Shown here: piece by piece, positions 17,778 through 27,482 of the stretch
Layout of the letters: each line of letters opens with the position of its first letter
Numbering within the stretch: position 1 is the stretch's first letter
Assembly: GCF_001654455.1 (NCBI RefSeq)
Contig: NZ_CP015772.1
Span: forward strand, 186,001 to 250,000
From: Niabella ginsenosidivorans
GTDB lineage: Bacteria; Bacteroidota; Bacteroidia; Chitinophagales; Chitinophagaceae
Direction: 5' to 3'
Length of the DNA stretch: 64,000 nucleotides
Position numbers and translations under genes: made by a program
Notes under the pieces: model-generated
What the model saw: the letters and a program-made list of their open reading frames with translations, nothing else
Database searches by the model: none
What the model was told of the DNA's origin: nothing

Positions 17778-17785
17778 TATTTTTG
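17778..17785 (+). promoter_or_regulatory. -7 promoter element of the B12/G-protein gene
   Basis: TATTTTTG, a perfect TAnnTTTG match, 17 bases upstream of ATG 17803. With the divergent element at 17731-17738 it makes a compact divergent promoter region of under 80 bases. No TTTG at -33 is visible. Confidence 0.5.
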
Positions 17786-17802
17786 CTAACAATTGTTCGG
17801 GT

Positions 17803-19203
17803 ATGAAGGTTGATACTTTACGTATAGTTACAGCGGCTTCCCTGTTCGATGGGCATGATGCTGCCATTAATATAATGCGCCGCATATTGCAATCAAAGGG
17901 TGTCGAAATTATCCATTTAGGCCATAACAGGGCGGTACAGGAAATTGTGGAATGTGCTATTGAAGAAGACGCGCACGCCATTGCCATTACCAGCTACCAG
18001 GGTGGGCATATAGAGTTTTTTAAATACATGAAGGACCTGCTGGCAGCATCAGGCTGTGGTCATATAAAGATCTTTGGGGGAGGGGGCGGTACCATTCTGC
18101 CTCATGAAACTGAGGAACTGCATGCTTATGGTATTGACAGGATCTACAGCCCGGATGATGGAAGAAAACTGGGTTTAGAAGGAATGATTGATGATCTTAT
18201 TAAGATTACCCGTTCCAAAGAAAGCAGGGAGGCTTTTAATAATGCACCTGAAAGCTGGAGCGGAGAACCGCCGTTGGGCGAAGCCAAAGACATCCGGCAG
18301 ATTGCCCGGGCTATTACTTTGGCCGAGCTGGGTCGTGCTCATTTGCCGGAAGCATTCAAACAAGCGCATACGCGTAAAGCGCCGGTATTGGGCATTACAG
18401 GTACCGGTGGTGCGGGTAAATCATCTGTGACTGATGAACTGGTGCGCCGATTCTTACATGAATACGCTGATAAAACCATCGCGGTCATTTCTGTTGACCC
18501 CTCCCGGAAAAAAACGGGTGGTGCCCTGCTGGGCGATCGTATCCGTATGAATGCCATTGCTCATCCAAGAGCCTATATGCGTTCTATGGCTACGCGTAAT
18601 GAGCACGCTGCCTTAAGCGGAGCCATACAGAAAGCGATTGACGTGTGCCAGTCCGCAGCCTTTGATTGCATTATCCTGGAAAGCGCCGGCGTGGGCCAAA
18701 GCGATGCCTCTATTGTGGATTATGCAGATGTGAGTATATACGTAATGACACCTGAGTATGGCGCGGCCTCTCAGCTGGAAAAAATTAATATGCTGGACTA
18801 CGCGGACATCATTTGTATTAACAAGTTTGATAAAGCAGGGGCTCAGGATGCATTAATGGAGGTAAGAAAGCAATACAAAAGAAATCATTCGTTATGGCAT
18901 ACGGCAGATGATGAGTTGCCCGTAATAGGAACAGTTGCTGCAAAATTTAATGACCCGGGCGTCAATGAACTGTTCGTAAAAATGATACAGGTATTGAATA
19001 AGAAAACTGAAGCAGGGTTTAACGAGCTTATTTCCTTTCAGTATTCAGCCCAGTTGGAGCGGTCTGTTATTCCTGGTAAAAGAGCACGTTATCTTTCAGA
19101 TATTGCAGATGCTGTGCGGCAGTATAATCAATGGGTGGGAGACCAGGCGGCTGTTGCAACAAAGCTGTACCAGTTAGAAGGCGTAATAAAAATGTATGAA
19201 TGA
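17803..19203 (+). CDS. B12-binding domain fused to MeaB-type G-protein chaperone (N-terminal part of IcmF)
   Basis: A 466-residue cytoplasmic protein with two modules. Residues 1-135 are a cobalamin-binding domain with the base-off motif DGHDAA (His18 would ligate cobalt) and the glycine run GGGGG. Residues about 190-440 are a MeaB/ArgK-type GTPase: P-loop GTGGAGKSS at 200-208, DPSRKKTGGALLGDR, ESAGVGQSD, and NKFD for guanine recognition. In IcmF (fused isobutyryl-CoA mutase) these modules precede the mutase domain in a single chain; here a TGA at 19201 ends the first part and the mutase is the next gene, 46 bases on. The G domain would load and protect the cofactor. Confidence 0.9.
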   Translation: MKVDTLRIVTAASLFDGHDAAINIMRRILQSKGVEIIHLGHNRAVQEIVECAIEEDAHAIAITSYQGGHIEFFKYMKDLLAASGCGHIKIFGGGGGTILPHETEELHAYGIDRIYSPDDGRKLGLEGMIDDLIKITRSKESREAFNNAPESWSGEPPLGEAKDIRQIARAITLAELGRAHLPEAFKQAHTRKAPVLGITGTGGAGKSSVTDELVRRFLHEYADKTIAVISVDPSRKKTGGALLGDRIRMNAIAHPRAYMRSMATRNEHAALSGAIQKAIDVCQSAAFDCIILESAGVGQSDASIVDYADVSIYVMTPEYGAASQLEKINMLDYADIICINKFDKAGAQDALMEVRKQYKRNHSLWHTADDELPVIGTVAAKFNDPGVNELFVKMIQVLNKKTEAGFNELISFQYSAQLERSVIPGKRARYLSDIADAVRQYNQWVGDQAAVATKLYQLEGVIKMYE

Positions 19204-19249
19204 ATGTGCTACGCAGACAAAAAGTGAATATTAAGGAAAGAGAGTTAGA

Positions 19250-21220
19250 ATGAAAGAAGCTATCATAAAAGAACAGTTGCAGGCGCAGCAGCAGCAACTG
19301 TCAACAGCTCTGGATGCCGGCAATAAGCAATTGCTGCAACAATGGCCGCTGTTACTGGAACGATATAATAAGGACGTATTTGAATTTACTGTGCGGGATA
19401 AAACAATCAGCCTGCCTTTAACAACCAATTCCTTAAGCGGTACGAAGATTAAAAAGATCCTGCTTCCGAAGTATAAGGATTGGGGCGATATCCTGAAATG
19501 GCAGCTACAGGAAAATGTTCCCGGCAAATTCCCTTTTACAGCAGGTGTGTTTGATCTGAAGCGGCAGGAAGAAGACCCTACCCGCATGTTTGCGGGGGAG
19601 GGCAGCCCGGAAAGAACCAATAAGCGCTTTCATTACGTAAGTGCAGATGCACCCGCAAAACGGCTCAGTACGGCATTTGACAGCGTTACGTTGTATGGAG
19701 AGGATCCGGGGCATCGCCCGGATATTTATGGAAAGATAGGCAACAGCGGTGTAAGCATAGCTACGGTTGATGATGCTAAAAAACTGTATAGCGGTTTTGA
19801 TCTTTGTGATCCTGCAACCTCCGTTTCAATGACCATTAACGGGCCGGCTCCCATCATCCTTGCATTCTTTTTAAATGCTGCCATTGACCAGGAATGTGAG
19901 AAGTATATTGCCGCGCATGATCTGTGGGACAAGGTAGCGACAGTACGCAAAAAGAAATTTGAACATACAAAGGCGCCTGTATACTTTAATCCCCTGCACC
20001 CGGAAGGGCTGCCCCCGGGCAATAACGGACTGGGTTTGCAATTGCTGGGATTAAGCGGCGATGAGGTCCTTGATAAAGAAACCTACGAGCGTATTAAAGG
20101 TGTTGCATTAACAAAAGTGCGGGGCACGGTACAGGCTGATATTTTAAAAGAAGATCAGGCACAAAATACCTGTATTTTCTCTACGGAGTTTGCATTGAAG
20201 CTTATGGGCGATGTTCAGGAATATTTTATTGAGCACAGGGTACGCAATTTTTACAGTGTAAGCATCAGCGGGTATCATATTGCAGAAGCCGGTGCCAACC
20301 CTATCACCCAGCTTGCTTTTACTTTGGCCAACGGGTTTACCTATGTAGAGTACTATCTGAGCAGGGGAATGCAGATAGATGATTTTGCGCCGAACCTTTC
20401 CTTTTTCTTTAGCAACGGAATGGATCCGGAGTACAGCGTAATAGGCCGTGTAGCCCGGCGTATATGGGCCAAGGTTATTAAGAACGTTTATAAGGGAAAT
20501 GAACGTTCTCAGAAGCTGAAATATCATATACAAACATCAGGGCGCAGCCTGCATGCACAGGAAATTGATTTTAATGATATCCGCACTACATTGCAGGCTT
20601 TATATGCGATCTATGATAACTGTAATTCACTGCATACCAACGCCTATGATGAAGCCATTACAACGCCCACAGAGGAAAGCGTGCGAAGGGCGATGGCAAT
20701 ACAGCTAATCATTAACAAAGAACTGGGAACGGCCCGGTCAGAAAATTTTATACAGGGAAGCTTTGCTATAGAAGAGCTGACGGATCTGGTAGAAGAAGCG
20801 GTGCTGATGGAATTTGACCGTATTAACGAGCGGGGCGGTGTTCTGGGGGCTATGGAACGTATGTATCAGCGTAATAAAATACAGGAAGAAAGCCTGTATT
20901 ATGAAATGAAGAAAAACGATGGGAGCCTCTCCCTCATTGGAGTCAATACCTTCTTAAGCAAACAGGGAAGCCCTACCGTTTTACCCAATGAAGTGATCCG
21001 CAGCACCCCTGAAGAAAAAGAACAGCAAATCCGGAACCTGAAAAATTTTCTTGAAGCTAATAAAGACAAAAGTGCAGCAGCGCTTGCAACGTTAAAACAG
21101 GCTGCTGTAGAAGGGAGAAATTTATTCAACGTTCTGATGGAATGCGTAAAAGCCTGTTCGCTGGGGCAGATCACACACGCATTATATGAGGTTGGTGGTC
21201 AATATCGCCGCAGTATGTAA
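19250..21220 (+). CDS. Acyl-CoA mutase subunit (IcmF-type, isobutyryl-CoA-like)
   Basis: A 656-residue TIM-barrel mutase domain without its own B12 domain. [50 protein letters not shown] and [10 protein letters not shown] are typical of IcmF. In methylmalonyl-CoA mutase a conserved Arg in the motif VRNT binds the substrate carboxylate; here the motif is AQNT with Gln305, as in isobutyryl-CoA mutases. The enzyme therefore probably rearranges isobutyryl-CoA and n-butyryl-CoA, with the preceding protein supplying the cofactor and the GTPase. The in-frame TAA at 19232-19234 shows the split is not one simple base error. Length with the partner (1122 residues) equals a whole IcmF. Confidence 0.9.
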   Translation: MKEAIIKEQLQAQQQQLSTALDAGNKQLLQQWPLLLERYNKDVFEFTVRDKTISLPLTTNSLSGTKIKKILLPKYKDWGDILKWQLQENVPGKFPFTAGVFDLKRQEEDPTRMFAGEGSPERTNKRFHYVSADAPAKRLSTAFDSVTLYGEDPGHRPDIYGKIGNSGVSIATVDDAKKLYSGFDLCDPATSVSMTINGPAPIILAFFLNAAIDQECEKYIAAHDLWDKVATVRKKKFEHTKAPVYFNPLHPEGLPPGNNGLGLQLLGLSGDEVLDKETYERIKGVALTKVRGTVQADILKEDQAQNTCIFSTEFALKLMGDVQEYFIEHRVRNFYSVSISGYHIAEAGANPITQLAFTLANGFTYVEYYLSRGMQIDDFAPNLSFFFSNGMDPEYSVIGRVARRIWAKVIKNVYKGNERSQKLKYHIQTSGRSLHAQEIDFNDIRTTLQALYAIYDNCNSLHTNAYDEAITTPTEESVRRAMAIQLIINKELGTARSENFIQGSFAIEELTDLVEEAVLMEFDRINERGGVLGAMERMYQRNKIQEESLYYEMKKNDGSLSLIGVNTFLSKQGSPTVLPNEVIRSTPEEKEQQIRNLKNFLEANKDKSAAALATLKQAAVEGRNLFNVLMECVKACSLGQITHALYEVGGQYRRSM

Positions 21221-21265
21221 TATATTTCCTTAATTTCGTCCGAATCAAAATATAAAATCAGGATT

Positions 21266-21724
21266 ATGGAAACAGGTTTGCTTCACTTACATAGTTTTTT
21301 GCGTTGGGTAATACTTCTTTTATTATTGATTGCCATCTTCCGGAACATTGGTGCCGGTAACCGGCCATTTACCAACGGGGATAAAAAAGTAAGTTTGTTT
21401 TTAATGATTGCCGTAGACATTGAGCTGTTAATAGGATTGATACAGTGGTTCACCGGTTCATGGGGACTAAAACAGTTAACATCCCGGCCTATGGGCGAAA
21501 TTATGAAGGACGCTGTAGCCCGCTTTTTTACAGTGGAACATATTACCATGATGCTGATTGCCGTGGTACTAGTACATATTGGCAAAGCTGCGGGGAAAAA
21601 AAATATTTCCGACCGGAAAAAACATCGTAAAACGGCCTTGTTTTTTGTACTGGCCCTGATTATTATGCTGGCTGCCATTCCCTGGCCTTTCAGAGAAATA
21701 GGAATGGGCAGAGGATGGTTCTGA
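21266..21724 (+). CDS. Small four-helix membrane protein, unknown function
   Basis: A 152-residue inner-membrane protein with four hydrophobic segments (about 12-27, 43-62, 90-108, 121-140) and conserved-looking histidines in HLHSFLRW, VEHITMM and VHIGK. The pattern recalls cytochrome b561-like or related four-helix proteins of Bacteroidota, in which helix histidines may bind heme; this is a guess from the histidine placement. It follows the mutase gene by 45 bases, with TAATTTCG (one mismatch to TAnnTTTG) in between, so it may have its own promoter. A strong terminator follows. Confidence 0.7.
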   Translation: METGLLHLHSFLRWVILLLLLIAIFRNIGAGNRPFTNGDKKVSLFLMIAVDIELLIGLIQWFTGSWGLKQLTSRPMGEIMKDAVARFFTVEHITMMLIAVVLVHIGKAAGKKNISDRKKHRKTALFFVLALIIMLAAIPWPFREIGMGRGWF

Positions 21725-21761
21725 AAAGGAAACGCTCCTGAAATAATGAATCACTGACCTG

Positions 21762-21793
21762 AGGTTGTCTGAAGTAGAGGCAGCCTTTTTTTA
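21762..21793 (+). terminator. Rho-independent terminator
   Basis: A 9-bp stem AGGTTGTCT / AGGCAGCCT (two G-U pairs), 7-base loop, then seven T. It closes the transcript of the small membrane protein. Confidence 0.75.
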
Positions 21794-22183
21794 TTTACAC
21801 ACCCGTTTGTGGAAACAGATGCCCCTATGCGATTCTCAGGAGGTGCATATACCCTTTCAGATGGCTCCGTTTTTATTTATTTTCCTGCTTTTCATCATGC
21901 AATCGTTTGCGCACTGTTTACTGTATAGCGATAGAGTTGTTCAAACGATTGCACGGATCTGTGATCGGGCCGGATAAATTTCTACATTTGGCGTTTACCC
22001 TCCAGCGGTATTATTGTATTGAAATGTTGCAATACTCCCCGCTGTACTTTTTAATAAAACAGACCTGTCATACCTAAGAACCTGTTTCCCGAAAGCGACT
22101 GTTTTGGGGGTGCAGTATTAGTAATGTTTTATAAATAACCATTATTGGCGGGCAGTGAATTGTAATTGACTAAATAAAAGTAT
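21794..22183. other. Long leader region upstream of the first SusC gene
   Basis: About 390 bases without a supportable gene. TACATTTG at 21983-21990 is a perfect -7 consensus and would give a leader of about 190 bases before the SusC start. Within that leader, GCAATACTCCCC (about 22029-22040) and GGGGGTGCAGTATT (about 22107-22120) are partly complementary and could form a long-range stem. A 70-codon open frame at 21765-21977 crosses the terminator and looks accidental. Confidence 0.4.
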
Positions 22184-25100
22184 ATGCTTAAAACAAAAAA
22201 AACGAACGCTTTCTGTGGGCGGGCGATGCTTGGCTGCTTTCTGACATTGTTATCGTTCATTCCCCCGGCCGGGTTTACCAGGAATGCAATACCAATGGAT
22301 TTTGCACATCAGCAGGCGCCGGTAAAAGGAAAAGTTACAGATGAAAATAAAACTCCATTGGAAGGAGTTACGGTTACTGAAAAAGGCACACAAAATAGTA
22401 CGGTAACCCGTGCAGATGGTACGTTCAGCCTTACCGTAAGTTCTGATACATCTGTACTGGTTTTTTCGGCAATAGGATATCAGACCCTTGAAGTAGCGGC
22501 AGCAGCGGCTTCGGAGGTTACACTGGTAAAGCAGGCGCAAACGATAGATGAGGTAGTAGTGGTGGGCTATGGTTCTCAGAAGAAATCCGATCTTACAGGT
22601 AGTGTTGCCACCATCAGCTCCAAAAACCTTTCAGAAATCAATGCCCCGAATTTTGTTGATAAGATCCAGGGGCGTGTACCGGGTATGAATATCAATACCG
22701 GCAATGCAAAACCCGGAGAGGTGGCGTCTATGACGGTACGGGGCGAAAACTCCATTTCAGCATCCAATCAGCCACTGATTATTTTAGATGGAGTGCCCTT
22801 TAATGGTTCTTTTAATGATATCAGCACCAGCTCTATTGAAAATGTATCGGTTCTGAAAGATGCCTCCTCCACCGCCATTTACGGGTCGCGGGCTGCCAAT
22901 GGCGTTATTATAGTTACTACAAAAAAAGGGCAGAACGGGAAACCGCGGGTGGCCTATAACGGCTATGTGGGCGTTCAAACAGTAGAAAGAAGATTGCATT
23001 TAATGAACGGACCGGAATATATCCAGTATATGCGCGATTATCAGGCATCCAAAGGAAAAACAGGTGATGAACTGGATCCTGAAAATTATTTATTTGCAAA
23101 TGTTCTGGAACAATGGAAAAAGGGTGAGGAAGTGAACTGGCAGGATGAAGTATTTAATAAAGCGGCATTGGTACAGGAGCACCAGTTAAGTATATCCGGG
23201 GGCAGTGAAAAATCAAATTATTATGCATCAGTAGGCTATCTGAACCAGGATGGGCTGGTAAAAAATACTTCCTATGAGCGTTATAACGTAGCGCTCGGGT
23301 TGAACCAAACGCTGCTGCCCTGGCTGAAATCGGGCTTAAATGTACAGCTTTCTCAGGGAAACACGAACGGCGTTCAGCCAAGTATTGATAATGCTGTAAA
23401 GCTGAGCCCCTATGGCAAGAACAGGGATGAAAACGGGAACCGTGTGCTGTATCCCATGTACGCGCAAACGCTTTACCCCAATCCCTTTGCGGATGAAAAC
23501 GGACTTGATGATAATACCCGCAGAACCGTTTTTGCGGCAGGCTTCCTGGATGCCAAATTACCTATAAATGGCCTGAGTTTTAAAACCTCCTTCGGAACCA
23601 ACTACCGGCACGAGTTTACCGGTCAGTATTATGGCGCCAATACGTTTAGCGGCATGAGCATGAACGGGTACGGACAAATCGATAATTCAGATTATTTTGA
23701 CTGGACCTGGGAAAACCTCCTGACCTATGACCGCAGTTTCGGAGATCATAAACTAAATGTGGTAGGGCTGTACAGTGCACAGAAAACAAACCTCAAAACC
23801 TCTTCTTTATACGGAGAGGATTTCATTATTGATAACGGGTACAATAATCTTGAATCTGCTTCAAAAAACCAGAAGATCAACTCCAATCTTACCAACACTG
23901 CGTTGATCTCCTATATGGGAAGGATCAATTATGGTTTTAAGGACCGTTATTTATTAACGCTTACCGGCAGATCAGATGGTTACAGTGCTTTTTCACCCAA
24001 TAATAAATGGGCGTTTTTCCCTTCTGTTGCAGGAGCATGGGTCATATCCCGGGAAGACTTTTTTAACAGCAAGCTGTTCAACCAGCTAAAATTAAGATTG
24101 TCCTACGGTGAAAACGGAAACCAGGGTGTAACCGCCTATCAGACCTTTGATCGTTTAACAAAGATCCAGTACCTGTTCGGAGACGGTGCTCCCGCAGAAA
24201 ACGGGCTGGTGATTAATTACAACGGTATCGGAAGTAAAAACCTGAAATGGGAAACAACCCGCTCATTTAACATCGGTGTTGATTTCGGCTTGCTGGAAAA
24301 CCGGATCAGCGGTAGCCTCGACTTTTATAAAACACACACCTTTGACCTGTTGCTGAGCCGCCAGGTGCCGGTAATGAACGGCTATAATTCTATATGGGAC
24401 AATGTGGGTAAAACACAGAACACAGGAATAGAGCTGGCGCTGAGCAGTCGTAATATTGTGCACGAGGATTTCTCCTGGAATACGGATCTGACCTTTGCCT
24501 ATAATAAGAATAAAATTCTTGAATTGCGCGGCGATGGCAAAAATGATCTGACCAATGCCTGGCTGATCGGTGAGCCGATCCGGGTTTTCTATGATTACAA
24601 TGTTATTGGGGTATGGCAGGAATCAGATGATATAAAAAACTCCTGGCAGCCCAATGCAAAACCGGGTGATGCAAAGCTGGAGGACGTTAATCATGATGGG
24701 AAAATAACTGCTGATGACCGCAAAGTCATCGGCTCCAAGATGCCGGCGTATACAATGGGTCTGGGCAATAGTTTTCAATATAAAAACTGGTCCCTGTCCT
24801 TATTTCTTACCGGCGCTTTTGATGTGACCAAAGAGAATAATTTTGCTAATATTGAGCGCTTTTTGCCCAATAACGGCGGCAACTTCCTGTCAGATATTCC
24901 TTACTGGACGCCCGAACGCCCCAGCACGGAATATGTATCACCGGGGTATACACCGGTCAATAATCACTCTTATTACCTTGATGCCTCTTACTTAAAAATA
25001 AAGGACGTGTCGCTGGGCTATGCTTTCCCGGTAGATAAATGGAATGTAAAAGGGATTACAGGTATAAAGGCCTTCATCAATGCCAGGAACCTGTACACGT

Positions 25101-25234
25101 TTACAAAAGTAAAAGGGTATAACCCGGAAGCACTTTCTGTAAGCGCAACAACGGGCAACCCCACAACAACAAATGTTCTTTCGCCCTACCCGGTGGCGCG
25201 TACTGTTTCACTGGGTGTGAATGTTCAATTTTAA
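22184..25234 (+). CDS. SusC/RagA-type TonB-dependent outer-membrane receptor
   Basis: A 1016-residue receptor that, with a SusD lipoprotein, imports oligosaccharides or other large nutrients through the outer membrane. Order of domains: signal peptide (about 1-36), carboxypeptidase-regulatory-like domain (about 46-120, VKGKVTDENKTPLEGVTV), the TonB-box region with VVVVGYGSQKKSDLTGSV, the plug (about 130-250, with ILDGVPFNGSF and YGSRAANGVIIVTTKKG), then the 22-strand barrel ending VNVQF. No STN domain is present, so no sigma/anti-sigma signalling is expected. The SusD gene starts 20 bases after it; no enzyme gene follows, so the substrate is unknown. Confidence 0.95.
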   Translation: MLKTKKTNAFCGRAMLGCFLTLLSFIPPAGFTRNAIPMDFAHQQAPVKGKVTDENKTPLEGVTVTEKGTQNSTVTRADGTFSLTVSSDTSVLVFSAIGYQTLEVAAAAASEVTLVKQAQTIDEVVVVGYGSQKKSDLTGSVATISSKNLSEINAPNFVDKIQGRVPGMNINTGNAKPGEVASMTVRGENSISASNQPLIILDGVPFNGSFNDISTSSIENVSVLKDASSTAIYGSRAANGVIIVTTKKGQNGKPRVAYNGYVGVQTVERRLHLMNGPEYIQYMRDYQASKGKTGDELDPENYLFANVLEQWKKGEEVNWQDEVFNKAALVQEHQLSISGGSEKSNYYASVGYLNQDGLVKNTSYERYNVALGLNQTLLPWLKSGLNVQLSQGNTNGVQPSIDNAVKLSPYGKNRDENGNRVLYPMYAQTLYPNPFADENGLDDNTRRTVFAAGFLDAKLPINGLSFKTSFGTNYRHEFTGQYYGANTFSGMSMNGYGQIDNSDYFDWTWENLLTYDRSFGDHKLNVVGLYSAQKTNLKTSSLYGEDFIIDNGYNNLESASKNQKINSNLTNTALISYMGRINYGFKDRYLLTLTGRSDGYSAFSPNNKWAFFPSVAGAWVISREDFFNSKLFNQLKLRLSYGENGNQGVTAYQTFDRLTKIQYLFGDGAPAENGLVINYNGIGSKNLKWETTRSFNIGVDFGLLENRISGSLDFYKTHTFDLLLSRQVPVMNGYNSIWDNVGKTQNTGIELALSSRNIVHEDFSWNTDLTFAYNKNKILELRGDGKNDLTNAWLIGEPIRVFYDYNVIGVWQESDDIKNSWQPNAKPGDAKLEDVNHDGKITADDRKVIGSKMPAYTMGLGNSFQYKNWSLSLFLTGAFDVTKENNFANIERFLPNNGGNFLSDIPYWTPERPSTEYVSPGYTPVNNHSYYLDASYLKIKDVSLGYAFPVDKWNVKGITGIKAFINARNLYTFTKVKGYNPEALSVSATTGNPTTTNVLSPYPVARTVSLGVNVQF

Positions 25235-25254
25235 TAACTGATAAAAATTATTAT

Positions 25255-26865
25255 ATGAAGGGTTTTTATAAATTGCAATGGACGTTACTGGCAGCTGTAA
25301 TGCTGACTTCCTGTAGCAAGCATTTTCTTGATGAAGATACCAGCGGCTTCCTGGCGCCGGATAATACATTTATAAATACAGCAGGCTTTAATGCTGGTAT
25401 GACCGGTCTGTATGCTTTTGCAAGGCTGGAATTCCAGACCTGGAACAATGATATCTTTTCGCAAGGGGCAACACCCCAGGAAGCATTGCAGGCCGGAACT
25501 GATATTGTTGCTATTAAAACAACGGGTACGGATGCCACCCTGGCGCCGTTCTCCAATTACACGCTCAATCCTGCCTCCAGCTATGTAAGAAATTACTGGA
25601 AATTCTCTTATGGATTAATTGCAAATGCCAACCAGCTTCTCGCGGCGCTGGAAAATCCTGCCATTTCATGGACGGACCCGGAAAACGATCCCAAGCTGGT
25701 TAAGGGCACTGCCGCTTTTTTCCGCGCTTATGCCTACCGGTACCTTGTTACACTGTATGGAGATGTACCCTGGGTAGATAAAGTATCTGTAACACCAAGA
25801 ACCGACTTTGTGCGGGATAAAAAAGAGGATGTTCTGCAAATGATGATCAATGATTACCGGACGGCATCTGGTAATCTTCCTGAAGATGCAGACGGGGTGG
25901 CTGACGGAAAGTTGACCAAATGGGCGGCCCTGCATTACCTGGCCGAAGCCTACCTGATGGCACATAAGCCTGATTCTGCCATTATTGCTGCTAATGCGGT
26001 TATTAATTCCGGGTATTTTCATTTGAATGACCAGCGTTTTGGTGCGCAGAAAAGTGCTCCCGGTGATTATTTCCATGATATGTTTATCGAAAATAACCAG
26101 AACCGCAAATCCGGCAACCAGGAGACTATCTGGGCCATGCAGCTGGATTTTAATACCCTGGGGGGCGGCGACCGTTACACAGACTGGAGCAAAAGGGCCT
26201 GGGTACCTTTTTACGCGCAGCAGGCTGGCTTTTTACTGGCGGATAGCTTAGGTGGCCGCGGACTGGGACAAATAAGACCGTATAAATGGTGGCTGGATAG
26301 CTATAAGCCGGGAGATGTTCGTAACTCCGAATACAACATCAAACGGCACTGGTATTATAATGATCCCAGCTCACCGCTTTATGGTAAAGAGCTGGTGCTT
26401 ACAGACGCCATCCGGGCTTCCGGTAATGTATTTGAAACCACCACCAAATTCTTTTATGGTAAAACCTCGGTTGACCCTGCTTTTGAGGGAAATATGAAAG
26501 ACCGGGTAAAAGCACGTTTGGCTGAGACCTATCTTTTATTGGCCGAGGCCTATTTGCAAAAGGGTAATACCGGAAGCGCTGCCACTGCAATTAATGTAGT
26601 GCGCGCCCGGGCAAAAGCCCCGCTTGCATCAGCCGGAGAGATCAATACAGATTACCTGCTGGATGAAAGGGCGCGTGAGCTCATTGGTGAGGAAATGCGC
26701 AGGATGACCCTGTTCCGTTTTGGCAAAGAGGTCTTTTATCAACGGGTACAAAGAAACGAACAGTCCAAAGGTGTGTATAAGGATTTTAACTGGCTATGGC
26801 CCATTCCGCAGGAAGTGATCGATGCCAATACCGGTGCGCCCTTTGCGCAGAATGAAGGGTATTAA
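25255..26865 (+). CDS. SusD/RagB-type surface lipoprotein
   Basis: A 536-residue lipoprotein: signal peptide with lipobox LTSC, Cys20 as lipidation site. SusD fold features: an N-terminal TPR-like region (AFFRAYAYRYLVTLYGDVPWV), and the C-terminal RARELIGEEMRRMTLFRFGK and NWLWPIPQEVIDAN segments typical of the family. It binds the glycan at the cell surface and caps the SusC barrel. The pair stands without glycoside hydrolases, so it may work with enzymes encoded elsewhere. A strong terminator follows its stop by about 20 bases. Confidence 0.95.
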   Translation: MKGFYKLQWTLLAAVMLTSCSKHFLDEDTSGFLAPDNTFINTAGFNAGMTGLYAFARLEFQTWNNDIFSQGATPQEALQAGTDIVAIKTTGTDATLAPFSNYTLNPASSYVRNYWKFSYGLIANANQLLAALENPAISWTDPENDPKLVKGTAAFFRAYAYRYLVTLYGDVPWVDKVSVTPRTDFVRDKKEDVLQMMINDYRTASGNLPEDADGVADGKLTKWAALHYLAEAYLMAHKPDSAIIAANAVINSGYFHLNDQRFGAQKSAPGDYFHDMFIENNQNRKSGNQETIWAMQLDFNTLGGGDRYTDWSKRAWVPFYAQQAGFLLADSLGGRGLGQIRPYKWWLDSYKPGDVRNSEYNIKRHWYYNDPSSPLYGKELVLTDAIRASGNVFETTTKFFYGKTSVDPAFEGNMKDRVKARLAETYLLLAEAYLQKGNTGSAATAINVVRARAKAPLASAGEINTDYLLDERARELIGEEMRRMTLFRFGKEVFYQRVQRNEQSKGVYKDFNWLWPIPQEVIDANTGAPFAQNEGY

Positions 26866-26885
26866 TATGAACCGCCTTTTTATAC

Positions 26886-26914
26886 AATGTCCGCTTGTTG
26901 AAAGCGGACATTTT
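26886..26914. terminator. Bidirectional rho-independent terminator
   Basis: A perfect 11-bp stem AATGTCCGCTT / AAGCGGACATT with a 5-base loop and T-run, between convergent genes (SusD and the phosphoesterase). The A and T flanks let it work in both directions. Confidence 0.85.
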
Positions 26915-26917
26915 CTA

Positions 26918-27412
26918 TTACCGGCCCTTCAGCTCAATAACTTCACAATCCCTGATATCCGGTCCGTCAATCGTAAAACGGATCAGCGTTCTTATCTGAT
27001 GCCAGCCCTGTTTGCCGGCAGCCCCGGGGTTCATATGCAGGCATTGCAGCTGGTTATCATACATAATTTTCAGAATATGCGAATGACCGTTGATAAAGAG
27101 CTGTGGCTTTTCCCGTATCAGCAGGGGCCGCGTGTCCTTATTGTATTTAGGAGGATAACCGCCAATATGTTTCATCAGTACCTTTACATTTTCACACTGA
27201 AATACCAGGATCTCCGGGAATTCCAGGCGGATCTCCTGTCCGTCGATATTGCCATATACGCCCCGCAGCGGCTTAAAACTTTTCAATTGCTCCACAAGCT
27301 CCTTACTGCCAAAATCCCCGGCATGCCATATTTCATCGCAGTCTTTAAAACAGGCAGAGACCGCTTCATCCAGAAAGCCATGCGTATCTGATAGTAAACC
27401 GATCCGTTTCAA
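26918..27412 (-). CDS. YfcE/MJ0936-type metallophosphoesterase
   Basis: A 164-residue cytoplasmic phosphodiesterase of the calcineurin-like superfamily. All metal motifs are present in order: SDTHG (residues 8-12), GDFG, GNID, the MKHIGGYPP segment with a His, and NGHSH near the C-terminus. Small proteins of this layout cleave cyclic nucleotides or general phosphodiesters in vitro; the natural substrate is unknown. It ends 4 bases from the terminator stem shared with the SusD transcript. Confidence 0.9.
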   Translation of the reverse strand: MKRIGLLSDTHGFLDEAVSACFKDCDEIWHAGDFGSKELVEQLKSFKPLRGVYGNIDGQEIRLEFPEILVFQCENVKVLMKHIGGYPPKYNKDTRPLLIREKPQLFINGHSHILKIMYDNQLQCLHMNPGAAGKQGWHQIRTLIRFTIDGPDIRDCEVIELKGR

Positions 27413-27431
27413 TTTTTTTCTGAAAATAAAT

Positions 27432-27462
27432 AAAAAAGTCCCGCAAGCTACGGGACTTTTTT
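27432..27462. terminator. Bidirectional terminator downstream of the beta-barrel gene
   Basis: A 12-bp perfect stem AAAAAAGTCCCG / CGGGACTTTTTT with a 7-base loop. On the minus strand it follows the beta-barrel gene (stop at 27483) and precedes the phosphoesterase gene, so it separates the two transcripts. Confidence 0.85.
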
Positions 27463-27482
27463 AAAGAATATTCCAAATCCGA

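Noticed and set aside
19200-19250. Single-base frameshift joining the B12/GTPase gene to the mutase gene.
   Set aside because: The mutase frame has an in-frame TAA at 19232-19234 just upstream, so one base change would not give a continuous chain.
21765-21977. 70-codon plus-strand frame after the four-helix protein gene.
   Set aside because: It runs through a perfect terminator hairpin, has no family pattern and no start context.
26822-27391. 189-codon plus-strand frame opposite the YfcE-type phosphoesterase gene.
   Set aside because: It is antisense to a complete, motif-bearing gene and crosses the SusD end and a terminator.
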